NCBI GenBank assembly: GCA_032871835.1
Contig: CM065296.1
Span: forward strand, 56,449,288-56,513,287
From: Dipteronia dyeriana
Lineage: Eukaryota; Streptophyta; Magnoliopsida; Sapindales; Sapindaceae
Reading direction: 5' to 3'
Length of the DNA stretch: 64,000 bases
A program made the translations under genes and the position numbers. The notes beneath the pieces are model-generated. The model saw nothing but the letters and a program-made list of their open reading frames with translations. It ran no database searches and had not been told where the DNA came from. This document shows positions 24,866-36,605 of the stretch, piece by piece (within the stretch, counting starts at the first letter, position 1; every line of letters starts with the position of its first letter).

Positions 24866-26364
24866 ATGAACCAAAATTAATAGATCGGACCTAAGTGAAT
24901 CATTTGTTGATTGTGATTGGGTTGTGCCTATTAGAGCTTATATTTAGATAGCCCGACAAGATCCCCAATCCACACAAACTTGCATGGATAACTTGATATA
25001 TTCTACCGGACCAATTTAGGAGTCCATCTCGAATTGTATTGAGGCATGTGAACTTGTTTCATTTTGTAAGAATGATTCTAGTTCACATGTGGATTTTTTT
25101 TAAGGTACAATGGATTTAATAAAATAAGAAAAATAATGTAAATGCCCATGTCTGGTCTTGGGCGGGAAAGGCTAAATATTTTAGCTTAATTATATCGTTT
25201 TTAAATTTATTATTTAAATAAATGGAAATTAATTGATTTGATAATTAATTAACTATTTAATTAAAGGTCAAAATCTTTTTCTAGTAGGAGAAGGTCTCCA
25301 AATATTATACTATTTTTGGTAGTGTAATTAATATTAAAGACTATATTTGATACGTAGATAAATAAAAAGAATTATTTATCTAGTCAAATTAGGAAGTTTT
25401 AATATGGTCACAAATACACCAAGACTCCTAATCCAACTTAATATTAAAGACTATATTTGATACGTAGATAAATAAAAGTAATTATTTATCTAGTCAAATT
25501 AGGAAGTTTTAATATGGGCACAAATACACTAATAAGTTGGATTAGAAGTCTTGGTGTAGGAAAGAATTCTTTATGGAAAAGGATTCTTGTTCACCAAGTA
25601 AATCAACCTAAGGATAGGATTATTGCCCACCAAGTAAATCCTTATAAGGAAAGGATTTGTATGCCTACTTATACTACCTCTAAATTTTGTCCAAGAGAGG
25701 ATTTTGAAGCTCAAAATTTCGTGCAAGCCAAAGAGAATTTAGAGAGAGGAAAAATTTGGCCATTAGATAATTCTAAGAAGAAAAATTCTGCTTAGCCTTA
25801 ATTATTCTAAAGGAGTTTTCTGCCACCGTAGAATTTTGAGTATAGAGAATTCGGTTCTTGCTCTAGATAAATTCATCCAACTCCAAAGATTGGTGTGTGA
25901 AAATTTGGCAAAGAGGAAAAGGAAGAAAGAACGTTTTGTATTTGATAGTACTCTAGTAGCATTTACATTAAAAGGTTTTGTGTACAACATCGAATCTAGG
26001 TTCATGCGAGTTTCAATCAAGTTGATTGATAATTCACAAGTGACCTAACTTTCTTTGTTTTTCTTCTTGGAGGATAATTGTGACTAACAACGAAAAAGAT
26101 TTTGTTTGTTTCCATCCTCAAGCTTACAATTTAAAGAGATGGAGCTCACACTCCTAGGTGATTCACGTTCGTGATTGGATTGGAAGATCTTATGGATTCA
26201 ATTTGGTGCTAGTTCAATCGTCACAAGAAAATGGTACAGTTCTTTTTTATATACATCAATTAATCTAGGGATAAGGTTCTTGTTATTTAAAAGGGAATTT
26301 TTATTTATTTATACCAAACCCTAATTCCTAATTTTCATGCTTCCGTTGCACGATTTTCCCTACA
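24866..26364 (+). mobile_element. R1-E 3' LTR, U3-truncated
   Basis: Directly after TTGC of the last pol codons, the sequence continues from the middle of the R1 LTR (AATGAACCAAAATTAATAG) to the end TTTTCCCTACA at 26364. The first 900-1000 bp of the LTR and the polypurine tract are deleted. Inside, a 92-bp segment is duplicated (25327-25418 and 25437-25528) around an inverted 20-bp block. The ORFs at 25514-25795 and 25836-26048 lie in LTR sequence and are not genes. Confidence 0.85.
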
Positions 26365-27424
26365 ACATTAACTTAGTATATCTATATTTATGAGTTCAAT
26401 TTTAGTTATTTAGCATAATGAACCAAAATTAATAGAACGGGCCTAAGCGAATCATTTGCTGATTGTGATTAGGATATGGCTGTTGGAGCTTAAATTTAGA
26501 TAGCCCGCGATGATTCCCAATCCACACGAACTTGTATGGACCACTTGATATATTCTACCAGACCAATTTCTGGGTCCATCTAGAATTGTTTTTGGATTTC
26601 AGAATCCAAGAGTTTTGGAGGGTTACGGTCTTATGTGATCAAGACACATGTTAACTATTCAAAATACCTGGAATGGGTGGCCAAGGATGTGGCAATCCTT
26701 GGGCGGCCCTAGTAGGGTGCGATTAACATTCCATTAATACATTAAGATTATAATCTGCACATTTGAATTAAATGGGTTGTTTAAATTATATTAATGTATT
26801 AATTTAAGGCATGTGGACATTTAAAAAAAAAATGGGTATAGTTTAAATGTGGACTTTTTATTAATGTCCAATAGATTTAATAAAATGGAAAATCAATATA
26901 TAGCCCCCATATATATGGCTTGGGTGGCAAGGGCTAAAGTTTATTGGCCTAAAATATTGTTTTATTTTATAAATTAATGAAATGGAAATTAATTAATTAA
27001 TTTTTTAATTAAAAATCAAAATCTTTTTCCTAGAAGGAGAAGGTCTCCTTGTGTCATACTATTGCTAGCAGTATGATAAGCATCAAACTCTATATTTGAT
27101 AAGTAAATAAATAAAAGGAATTTATTTATCTACTCAAATTAGGATGTATTAGATATCTATCAAAACTCTAATTGACAATTGGTCAAATTAGGAAGTTTTT
27201 GATAAAGTCACAATTAATTTTTACTCAATAATTTAATATTGGATAATACACTAATGTGTTTGAATATAGTAGAATTTTGAAAGTTGATAGGAGTTGTGGT
27301 GGAAAACAAATCCCCCTTGTGGAAGGATTGTTGTCCAACACACAAATCCTCCTTATGGGAGGATTTTTGGCCACCACACAAGAATTCTCCCTATGTGAGG
27401 ATTTTGGTCAAAATTCTTAGTTAA
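26365..27424 (+). mobile_element. R1-F LTR fragment, long subtype
   Basis: Starts in the middle of an R1 LTR (TAACTTAGTATATCTATATTTATGAG) right after the end of LTR E and breaks off near 27424, where another LTR begins. It carries an extra block of about 218 bp (26591-26808) also found at 34081-34300 but not in the other R1 LTRs, so two LTR subtypes exist. Confidence 0.75.
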
Positions 27425-29349
27425 GCTTGAATAATATTCAAAACTTAAGATAAAGGCTGGGCGCATTTATCTTGTCAAAGTTGTAGATTATTTCGCTAGC
27501 ATTTGAGTGGGATCAAATGTGTTATGATGAGTCTAAAATCATCAAAGTGTGGTGTCTTTGGGTAAAAGAATCTGGTGCACTGGATGCATTGAATTGGATC
27601 ACAGTGAAATACTTTATCTAGAACAGTCAATGGATAAAAGTTTTCACTTCAAGACAATCGAAGAGTCTATCTCAATCCTGAGATAAATTATGGACTTATG
27701 GTTGCATGTGTTATCATTTGAGCTATCAATGAATACGATTATATAGCATAGTCTATCCTCGATAGTTTGGTGGTATTCATTTGTTAATCGATAGAGGACT
27801 TCATTTATAGATATGGACATCATGGCTCCATTTATTAAATGAGAGTAGAATATCATCATATGGATGTTTTTAGGGTATTGGATATTAAATCTTAACATTA
27901 TGTATTCAATAGTGTCTACTGAAACATGACTTCTTGACAAGTAAAAATATCCAAGTTCAAAATGTGGTCATATGAGTAAATATGGTAACTTTGAGAGCTA
28001 TAGGCTGTCTATGAGCTCTTGACGATTACTGTTATTCTTCACAAAGATACACTATCTCCATCAAGATTGTCTAGGGTATGAATAAGAAATATTAACTTAT
28101 TCTTTCTTTAGTTAAGAGTTCAATTTTAGTTCTTTAGTGGAATGAACTAAAATTAATAGATTGGACCTAAGTGAATCTTTTGTTGATTGTGATTAGGTTA
28201 TGTCTATTGAAGCTTAAATTTAGATAGCCCGCGAAGATCCCCAATCCACACGAACTTGCATGGATCACTTGATATATTCTACAGAACCAATTTAGGGGTC
28301 CATCTAGAACTGTATTATGGCATGTGGACTTGTTTCTTTTTGTAAGAATGGGTATACTTCACATGTGGACATTTTATTAAGGTTTAGTGGATTTAATAAA
28401 ATAAGAAAAACAATATATATGCCTATATAATGTCATGGGCGGCAAGAAAAGTATATAAAAGCATAATATATTATTTTTTATTTTATTATTGAATTAAAAG
28501 TCAAAATCTTTTTCCTAATAGGAGAAGGTCTCCTAATATTATACTATTGTTGGTAGTATAATTAATATTAAAGACTATATTTGATAAGTAGATAAATAAA
28601 AGGAATTATTTATCTAGTCAAATTTGGAAGTCTTTAATATGGTCACAAATACACTAATGAGTTGGATTAGGAGTCTTGGTGTAGGAAAGAATTCTTTTGG
28701 AAAATGATTCTTGGTCACTAAGTAAATCCACCTAAGAATAGGATTTCTGCCTACCATGTAAATCCTCTTTATGAGAGGATTTGTGATGTAAATTTCAACC
28801 AAGCTTCAGTTTTTGGTGTGAGAAGTTGTTTTTTATTTATTTTTTTATTGTAATAATAAAAAATACCTCGTCCAACTCATTGTGTGAAGAAATTGGCCAA
28901 GCATAGAGAAATGAAGGAACTTTTTTGTTTTCGATAGTACACGAGTATTCTTTGCATCAAAAGGGTTTTGTGTACAACATCGAATCAAGGTTCACACGAA
29001 TTTCAATCAAATTGATTGATAATTCACAAGTGACCGAACGTTCTTGGTTTTTCTCTTGGAGGATTATTGTGACTAACAAAGAAGAAGATTTTGTTTGTTT
29101 CCATTCTCAGGAATACAATTTAAAGAAATGGAGCCCACAATCTTAGGTGATTCATGTTCGTAATTGGATTGGAAGATCTTACAGATTCAATTCGGCACGA
29201 GTTCAATCGTCACGAGAGAAACAAAAAGGTACGATACTTTTTATATACATCAATTAATATGGGGTTAAGGTTCTTTCTATTAAAGGGAAAAAAAATTATT
29301 TCTACCAAACCATAATTTTCACGCTTCCGTTTTGTGATTTTTCCCTACA
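27425..29349 (+). mobile_element. R1-G 5' LTR, 5'-truncated
   Basis: Begins about 215 bp inside the R1 LTR (CTTGAATAATATTC...) and runs to the LTR end TTTTTCCCTACA at 29349, followed by a primer site. The first part, with the TGTTGGG start, is lost at the junction with fragment F. Only spurious short ORFs. Confidence 0.85.
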
Positions 29350-29366
29350 ATTGGTATCAGAGGCAG
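29350..29366 (+). other. R1-G primer binding site, mutated
   Basis: ATTGGTATCAGAGGCAGG directly after the LTR end. It differs from the family's TTGGTATCAGAGCCTGG by changes after GAG. Complementary to the tRNA-Met 3' end; marks the start of the internal region. Confidence 0.85.
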
Positions 29367-29464
29367 GTTGTACCTTGATTAATTGATGTATGTGTACGTG
29401 ATGGCATGTCTTAGAAAGAGATGGCACTCTAGGTATTCACATATATATTTACATTGGAATGTAT

Positions 29465-29515
<51 letters not shown>

Positions 29516-30694
29516 ATATGTGGATTGTTGTTGCTCAATTTTGGTACCAGAATTTCAATGTATTTTTATTTTGGAATTGTAACAGGAAGGGTGGCCTATC
29601 ATCGCCATTATTTCCTTCTTGGTAGTTGCTAAGTTTTTTTTTTATTCTGTTGTTGTAATAAAAAAAACTGCACTATATTGTAGTAAAAAAAACTGCAGCA
29701 TTTTTTTATTTAAAATTCTTTTGAAGTTTTGAAGAATTGGAAGCAACCGGAACAAGTTTGGGACCGTGAGAGCCATAGCAACAAATATGCGTGTGAAGAG
29801 CACGTGGCCACGTTTGTTGTGGCATGGGCTGGGCACAGCAGCCCTATGAAATCCATGGGCTGCACATGGCAGCCCTTTATGGGGTTGTGGGCTATGCACG
29901 CCCATGGGAGGCAGCCGAGGGAGTCCAAACAACGAAGGTCGCGTGAAGACTTGTTCGCCAAGATAGAAGTTTTTGTTTTCCAAGACATATGTAATGTACT
30001 TGCTTTTCTAGGATGGATCAAAATTGTAGCTATTTATATTTTTATAAATATTGCAATGTTTGTCATTGGTTGATAACATGTCATATAGAATAGGAGTGCC
30101 ACTCATATATCTCTTTTGGTATAAACATGTATTGAATGGTTTAGGTACCTAATTGGCATCTAGATAACTTGGTAAATCATTATTTCGAATTCGATCACAT
30201 GCCTTAATTAATTGAGTGGGAGAAGGTGTTTTGGAACACCAACGACCTCCAAGTTTAGTTGAGTTTTATGTTTCGTGTAATAACCTCCCAAGAGGTACGA
30301 ATGAAATTTAGCAAGATACTTCCTTACAAGGATAGACTAGACAATTAGCCCAAACGATATCTACTCCCAAAGGAGGGATATTCGAGAGGGATTATACCGA
30401 AGGTCCCATAACTTGGTAACACACTAAATGTGAGTTTATTAATATCCTCCCAAGAGTTCTTGTTAATAAAATCACAAGGCTAAATTTTCAAATGTTGGTT
30501 GTTATGTTAACAATTAGGTGGGACCTAGTCCAACTAGTAAATGGTGCGAACTCCCAAAGGAGGCATGACATTTGTGGGTGTTGGATCACTGTTGAATTTT
30601 ATGAATGAATTATTTTATTTAATTCAAGATAAGTATTCGAAAGTGATTTATCACGATTATTTTCTTATATAATTTTTGGTTTTATAAAGAAATT
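29367..30694 (+). other. R1-G untranslated leader, no gene
   Basis: Full leader with a long (AT)n run (29467-29512), a poly-T and ACTGCA spacer (29633-29705), a GC-rich palindromic block (about 29750-29950) and an AT-rich second half. ORFs on both strands over the GC-rich block are not conserved in frame among copies and are rejected as genes. Confidence 0.75.
29467..29512. repeat. (AT)23 microsatellite in R1-G leader
   Basis: A pure AT dinucleotide run of 46 bp. The equivalent site in copy B has ten units (12405-12424), and copy H has a short degenerate version near 53217-53235. It makes a false ORF with a Tyr-Ile repeat. Confidence 0.9.
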
Positions 30695-31131
30695 ATGACC
30701 CCATCCCTAATCAACATCCTAAAAGATAATACTTTACTGTTGTTAATTATGTCATGTGGAAAAGGAATATTGGGTTGTTGCAAACTGAAAGGCATAATTT
30801 CATTCTCTGTACTCTTAAATCACCTACTACTACTAATGAATCTACTTAGGAGCAAAGAGATCAGTATTAGTAGTTGAAGTCTTCAGATGAGATGGCTAAA
30901 TGTACGTTACACTATGACCACCATCTCCGTCGTGTTGCAACAACAACTTGAAGGAATGGAGAATGATGCCGATATATTGATGTCTCTGGAAGAGATGTTT
31001 GCTATATGGTCCAGGATGAATAAGAGGGATGTAGTAACTGCTTTCATGAATCTTAGGATGAAACCTGCATGGGCTGTGAAAGATCACATGATGAAAGTCA
31101 TAGCACATCTCAACATTGCTGAACTGTATAG
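30695..31131 (+). pseudogene. R1-G copia gag, N-terminal part
   Basis: Starts MTPSLINILKDNTL at 30695 and contains the gag core in a second frame (30887-31130): MENDADILMSLEEMFAI, MNKRDVVTAFMNLRMK and HLNIAELYSVE. One or more shifts and stops separate the parts (the 60-codon ORF from 30695 stops at 30877). At about 31132 it runs straight into LTR sequence (GAGCTTAAATTTAGA), so the rest of gag and all of pol up to RNase H are deleted. Confidence 0.75.
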
Positions 31132-32311
31132 TGTTGAGCTTAAATTTAGAAAGCCGGCCAAGGTCCCAATCTACACGAACTTGTATGGATCACTTGATAT
31201 ATTCTACCAGACAAATTTATAGGTGCATTTAGAATTGTATTGAGGCACGTGGACTTGTTTCTTTTTGTAAGAATGGGTATACTTCACATGTGGATTTTTT
31301 ATTAAGGTTCAGTGGATTTAATAAAATAAGAAAAATAATATATATGCCTATATAATGTCTTGGGCGGTAAGGCTAGTGTATAAAAGCCTAATATATTATT
31401 TTTTATTTTATTATTTAATTAAATGGAAATTAATTAATTTGTTGATTAATTAATTATTTAATTAAATGTCAAAATCTTTTTCCTAATAGGAGCAGGTCTC
31501 TTAATATTATACTATTGTTGGTAGTATAATTAATATTAAAGACTATATTTGATAAGTAGATAAATAAAAGGAATTATTTATCTAGTTAAATTAGGAAGCC
31601 TTTAATATGGTCACAAATACAATAATGAGTTGGATTAGGAGTCTTGGTGTAGGAAAGAATTCTTTTTGGAAAAGGATTCTTGCCTACCAAGTAAATCCCC
31701 TCTAGGAGAGGATTTGTGAACCTATAAATATAGGTTGTAAATTTTGACCAAGCTTTAGTTTTTGGTCTGAGATGTTGTTTTTTTTTATTATTATTGTTAT
31801 AAAAAAATACTTCGTCCAACTCGTTGTGTGAAGAATTCGGCCAAGCATAGAGAAAAGAGGGAACATTTTTGTTTTCGATAGGATATTAGTATCCTTTGCA
31901 TCAAAAGGGTTTTGTGTACAACATCGAATCAATGTTCACAACATCGAATAAAGGTTCACGCGAGTTTCAATCAAACTGATTGATAATTCACAAGTGACTG
32001 GACGTTCTTGGTTTTTCTCTTGGTGGATTATTGTGACTAACAAAGAAGAAGATTTTGCTTGTTTCAATCCTCAGGTATACAATTTAAAGAAATGGAGCCC
32101 ACACTCCTAGGTGATTCATGTTCGTAATTGGATTGAAAGATCTTACGGATTGAATTCGGCGCTAGTTCAATCGTCACGAGAGAAAAAAATGGTACGATAC
32201 CTTTTATATACATAGATTAATCTAGGGTTAAGGTTCTTTCTATTAAAAGGGAATTTTTTATTTATACCAAACCCTAATTTTGACGTTTCCGTTGTACGAT
32301 TTTTCCCTACA
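31132..32311 (+). mobile_element. R1 LTR fragment replacing the G pol region
   Basis: From the middle of an R1 LTR (GAGCTTAAATTTAGAAAGCC) to the end CCCTACA at 32311. It has a good TATA candidate at 31723-31730 (CTATAAATATAGG). It lies where pol should be, bounded by gag on the left and by repeated LTR ends and an RNase H remnant on the right. Probably a second insertion or a recombination product, not a normal terminal LTR. Confidence 0.75.
31723..31730 (+). promoter_or_regulatory. Candidate R1 LTR TATA box
   Basis: TATAAATA in CCTATAAATATAGG, the clearest TATA box of all R1 LTRs here, just after the conserved GGATTTGTG block. Confidence 0.45.
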
Positions 32312-32735
32312 CCCACACTCCTAGGTGATTCACGTTTCCGATTGGATTGGAAGATCTTACGGATTCGATTCAGAGCTAGTTCAATCGTCACGAGAGAAAA
32401 AAAAGGTACGATACTTTTTATATACAACGATTAATCTAGGGTTAAGGATTTTTCTATTATAAGGGAAATTTTTTTTTTATACCAAACCCTAATTTTCACG
32501 CTTCCGTTGTACGATTTTTCCCTACACCCATACTCTTAGGTGATTCACGTTCGTGATTGGATTGGAAGATCTTGCGGATTCAATTTGAGGCAAATCCAAT
32601 CGTTACGAGAAAAAGGTACGATACTTTTATTATATGTTAATTAATCAAGGATTAAGGTTTCTTCTTTTAAAGTATTTTTTTTTTTTGCAATATGCCAATC
32701 AAACTTTTTCGCTTCCACCACGCATTTTTTCCTAT
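32098..32735 (+). repeat. Three tandem copies of the last 214 bp of the R1 LTR
   Basis: Units 32098-32311, 32312-32526 and 32527-32735 each begin CCCACACTCCTAGGTGATTC (or a close variant) and end at the LTR terminus TTTTTCCCTACA (third: TTTTCCTATA). Each contains the LTR end region with GATTGGATTGGAAGATCTT. No other R1 LTR in the window has more than one copy. The ORF on the opposite strand (32167-32427) spans two units and is not a gene. Confidence 0.9.
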
Positions 32736-32966
32736 AAACAGTGGAGCAGTGGCTAATTCAAGAGAACTAAGAATTTATAAGAAAGAAAAACACATTGAAA
32801 GGAAGTATCACCTTTTGTGGGAAATTGTACATAGGGGTGACATGATGATTACCAAGATTGCGTCAGCATAAAATCTAGCGGATCCCTTCACAAAGGCTCT
32901 ACAAGAGAAGAGTTTTGATGGGTACCTAGAGAATATGGGAATAAGAGATATACCACATATGCTATA
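32736..32966 (+). pseudogene. R1 RNase H C-terminal fragment
   Basis: Begins inside the RNase H motif region (NSGAVANS-like, at AACAGTGGAGCAGTGGC), and reads through HIERKYHLLWEIVHRGD and ADPFTKAL to the family's normal stop TAG at 32964-32966. Everything upstream in pol is missing. It is followed by the polypurine tract and a complete LTR, so it is the true 3' end of an R1 element, most likely G. Confidence 0.85.
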
Positions 32967-32981
32967 GAGTAAGTGGGAGAT
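32967..32981 (+). other. R1 polypurine tract
   Basis: AGTAAGTGGGAGATT immediately before the LTR start TGTTAGGATTATGC; the same AAGTGGGAGA precedes the 3' LTRs of A, B and H. It would prime plus-strand DNA synthesis. Confidence 0.8.
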
Positions 32982-35355
32982 TGTTAGGATTATGCTCAAT
33001 AGCAAAAGTGTAATAATGTATTTGACAATCTTTTCATATTAATAAAGTGATATATAGTTTAACAAATCTTATAGCATTTATAGTTTAATTATTATAATTA
33101 TCGAAAGTAAATAATCATACGGTCAAAAGACTATGAGAAACGAAGAATTGTTCGTACATCTTGATATGTATGAGGAAGACACAATTCTTTAGTCAGTCAT
33201 GAACAATATTCACAGCTTAAGATAAAGGTTGGGCGTCTTTACCTTGTTAAAGTTTTATATTCTTTTTTTGGCATATGAGTGGTATCTAATGTGTTATGAT
33301 GAGTCTAAAATCATTATAGTGTAGTGTCTTTGGGCAAAATAATCTAGTGCACTAGGTGCATTAAATAGGATCACAGTAAAATGCATTATCTAGAACCGTC
33401 AGTAGATAAAAAATTTCACATAAGGGCAATCAGAGAGTCTATCTCAATCTTGAGAAAATGATGGACTTATGTTTACAAGTGTTATCATTTGAGATGTCAA
33501 TGAGTACGATTATATAGCATAGTCTGTCCTCGATGGTTTGGTGGTATACATTTATTAATCGATAGAGGACTTCATTTATAAATGTTGACATCATGGCTCC
33601 ACTCTTTAAATGTGAGTAGAATATCATCATATGGTTATTTTGAGGTACTGAATATTAAATCTTAATGTTAAGTTTTCGATAGTGTCTATTGAAACATGCT
33701 TCTCGACAAGTCAAAATATCCAAGTTTAAGATATAGTCATATGATTACAAATGATAACTAGCTTAGCTATAGGCGATCTATGAGCTATTGGCGATTACTG
33801 GTATTTTTCACGAGGATACATTATCTCCAATAAGGTTGTCTAGGGTAAGAATTAGAAATATTTACTTATTCTATCTTTATTTATGAGTTCAATTTTAGTT
33901 CCGTAGTGGAATGAGCTAAAATTAATAGATTGAACCTAAGTGAATCATTTGTTGATTGTGATTAGGCTATATCCATTGAAGCTTAAATTTATATACCCCA
34001 CCAAGATCCCCAGTCCACACGAACTTGCATGGATCACTTGATATATTCAACTGGATAAATTTCAAGGTCCATCTAGAATTGTTTTTGGATTTCGGAATCT
34101 GAAAGTTTTGGAGAGGTGCAGTCATGTGTGATCAAGACACACAGTAACTCTTCAAATACCTGGAATGGGCGGCCAAGGATGAGGGAATCCTTGGTCGGCC
34201 ATAATGGGGTGCGATTAGCATTCCATTAATACATTAAGAATATAATTTGCATATTTTAATTAAATGGGCTATTTAAATTATATTAATGTATTAATTTAAG
34301 GCATGTGGACTTGTGTATTTTTTAGTAGGGATGAGTCTAGTTCACATGTGAACTTTTTATTAAAGACCAATGGATTTAATATATTGGAAAAACAATATAT
34401 ATCCCCCATATATATGGGTTGGGTGGCAAGGGTTAAAGTTTATTGACCTAAAATATGGTTTCATTTTTTATTTAATTAAATATTAAATAATTAATTATTT
34501 AATTATTTAATTAAAAGTCAAAATATGTTCTAACTAGGAAAAGGTCTCTTAGTGTCATACTATTGTTGGTAGTATGATAAGTATCAAAAACTTTATTTGA
34601 TAAGAAGATAAATAAAAAGAATTTATTTATCTTGTCAAATTAAGAAGTCTTTGATATCTGTTAAAACTCTTTTTGACAATTGGTCAAATTTGGAAGTTTT
34701 TGATAAAGTCACAATATGATTGATATTTAATAACTTATTAGATAATACACTTATGAGTTGGAAGAGGATTGAATTCAAAAATTGACAGGAGTTTTTGTGA
34801 AACAAAAGTCCTCTTTGTGTGATGATTTTTGGCCACCTATATATCCCATCAAGAGAATTCGGCCAAGACTAAGGTCTTGAGAGAGAATTTTTCTTTTTAT
34901 TTGCTTTAAAAAAAATCATCCAACTCAATGAAAAGGTGTGAGAATTCGGTGAAGAGATGAAGAAGAAAGGGAGTGTTTTATTTTTGATAGTGCGCACAAC
35001 ATCGAATAGGGTTCACACGAATTTCGATCAAAAGATTGAGAATTCACAAGTGCTCAAACGTTCTTTGTTTTTCTCTAGGGTTATTATAACTAACAAAAAG
35101 AAAAAAAAATCCATCCTCAAGTGCATAATTCAAAGAAAGGGAGCCCACACTTCTAGATGATTCACATTCGTGATTGGATTGGAAGGATCTTACGGTTTTC
35201 TTGTTGACGCAACATCAATCGTCACATTAATAGGTATGATACTTTTTATTATATGTTGCTTAATCAATGGTTACGATAATTTCTTTTAAAGGAATATTTT
35301 TTTAAATATACCATTCTATTATTATTTTTGCATCATCTGTGCCTTTTTTCCTACA
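32982..35355 (+). mobile_element. R1-G 3' LTR, long subtype
   Basis: 2374 bp from TGTTAGGATTATGCTC to TTTTTTCCTACA at 35355. It carries the 218-bp extra block (34081-34300), so it belongs to the subtype of fragment F. TATA candidate TATATAT at 34838-34844. It is followed not by a primer site but by R4 sequence, so it is a 3' LTR lying in the G1 LTR. Confidence 0.9.
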
Positions 35356-36605
35356 TTGGAGTCAACAATGCTCACTCACGACTATTATGCTGGATTGGAG
35401 ATTTGAAGACTTAAATCACAATACTAGTTTTGCTTATGAGAGAGTCACTCTTGAAGCCTAGACAGATTCTATTGGTTTAGGTTGAATTAGAAGGGCATAT
35501 TCACAATCCACACTCTTTCACTGAGATCCAAATGCATAGGAAGAGCATATTCACTACACATTAGTTCCATTCAATTTATCTAGTTTAAACACCTTAAAAG
35601 TGGGTATCTAACTTGGGTTGAGAGAGGGCATATTTACCCAATCCAAATAGATGTATCTTCCAATAGTAAAAACTCAAAAGATATTGATAATCAACAAGAA
35701 CCAAGAGAGGGCATATCTACTCAATTCAAGAGACAATCAATAAACAATTATTACATTGAATGAAAATCAGTATTCAAATATTAAAAATATAGGGGACCAC
35801 TCACAATTCATATGTTTTTACATCACTCCGATAATGGGTTTCGCTTCAAAAATCTATTACAAGAACAAATCAAAGAGAAGAGAATAGAAGAAAACTTATA
35901 AATGAATCCTCTTTCTTGAAGATCCAAACTGATCTCCTTGCTTCCTTTCGTTAAGTAGATGATTAGGGTGATGTTAGAATTGAATGGGTTTGGTAGAGAA
36001 ATGAATTCCTAGATCTAGAGAGAGAAAGTGGTTTTGAGTGCATATGTGTCATAACATAATCAATCATATTTATAGGTGTCTTGAAATGGTCTAATTTCAC
36101 TGATGTGGCACTCATGTCGAGTGAAATTCATGGATTTTATGCGGGTAGAGACCTACACAGTGACCCATGCATTGCCCTGATTACATTGATTCATTCTCCC
36201 GGGGTTTAGTGAAATGCGTGGGTTGTGCGCAGGTTGGGACCGGTGTAGTGGCCTGATGCTCTGCCCTGCTCTCTAGTCAGCTCCCTGGTATCCTCAAGTG
36301 TTCGGGTTGTGCGCTATTGGTGCGTGGGTCATGACCCACATAATTGCTAGTCTTCAAGTACCTCTTCACGATGTGCAGGTTGTTCACAGGTAATGACCCT
36401 CACAGTGACCAGCGCACTTGGCTTCTATACTTTATCAATTCTAGTCTTTCTCTTGCACAACTCCATGTTTTCTATCCATTCTTCTTAAATATACCTACTT
36501 GCCTTTAAACATAACAAACAACCATAAGACAAGCAAAAACACATGAAAATGAGACAAATGACATGGGATTGAAGGCCAAAATATATGAAAGTTTTGGCAC
36601 GATCA
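35356..36605 (-). mobile_element. R4 element G1 3' LTR, truncated
   Basis: Minus strand from 36605: TGATCGTGCCAAAAC, then CATATATTTTGGC, which aligns with the start of the plus-strand LTR at 39064 (TGATTGAGCAAAAAATGCC, CATACATTTTGGC). Both share TTTTCATG/TTTATG runs, CTTATGG(C/T)TTG, and a later TTTCTCTCTCTAGA(A/T)CTAGGAATT block (36025-36003 here, 39610-39632 there). Four copies of a GGGCATAT motif occur at 35487-35725. The far end of the LTR is cut by the R1 LTR at 35355. No gene. Confidence 0.7.

Noticed and set aside
25514..25795. 93-codon ORF in plus orientation after R1-E pol.
   Set aside because: It is U3/R sequence of the R1 LTR; other LTRs do not keep the frame.
29383..29625. ORF with a Tyr-Ile repeat.
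   Set aside because: A translation of the (AT)23 microsatellite.
32098..32735. CRISPR-like array: regular 214-bp repeats.
   Set aside because: Units are LTR ends without spacers, in a plant retrotransposon.
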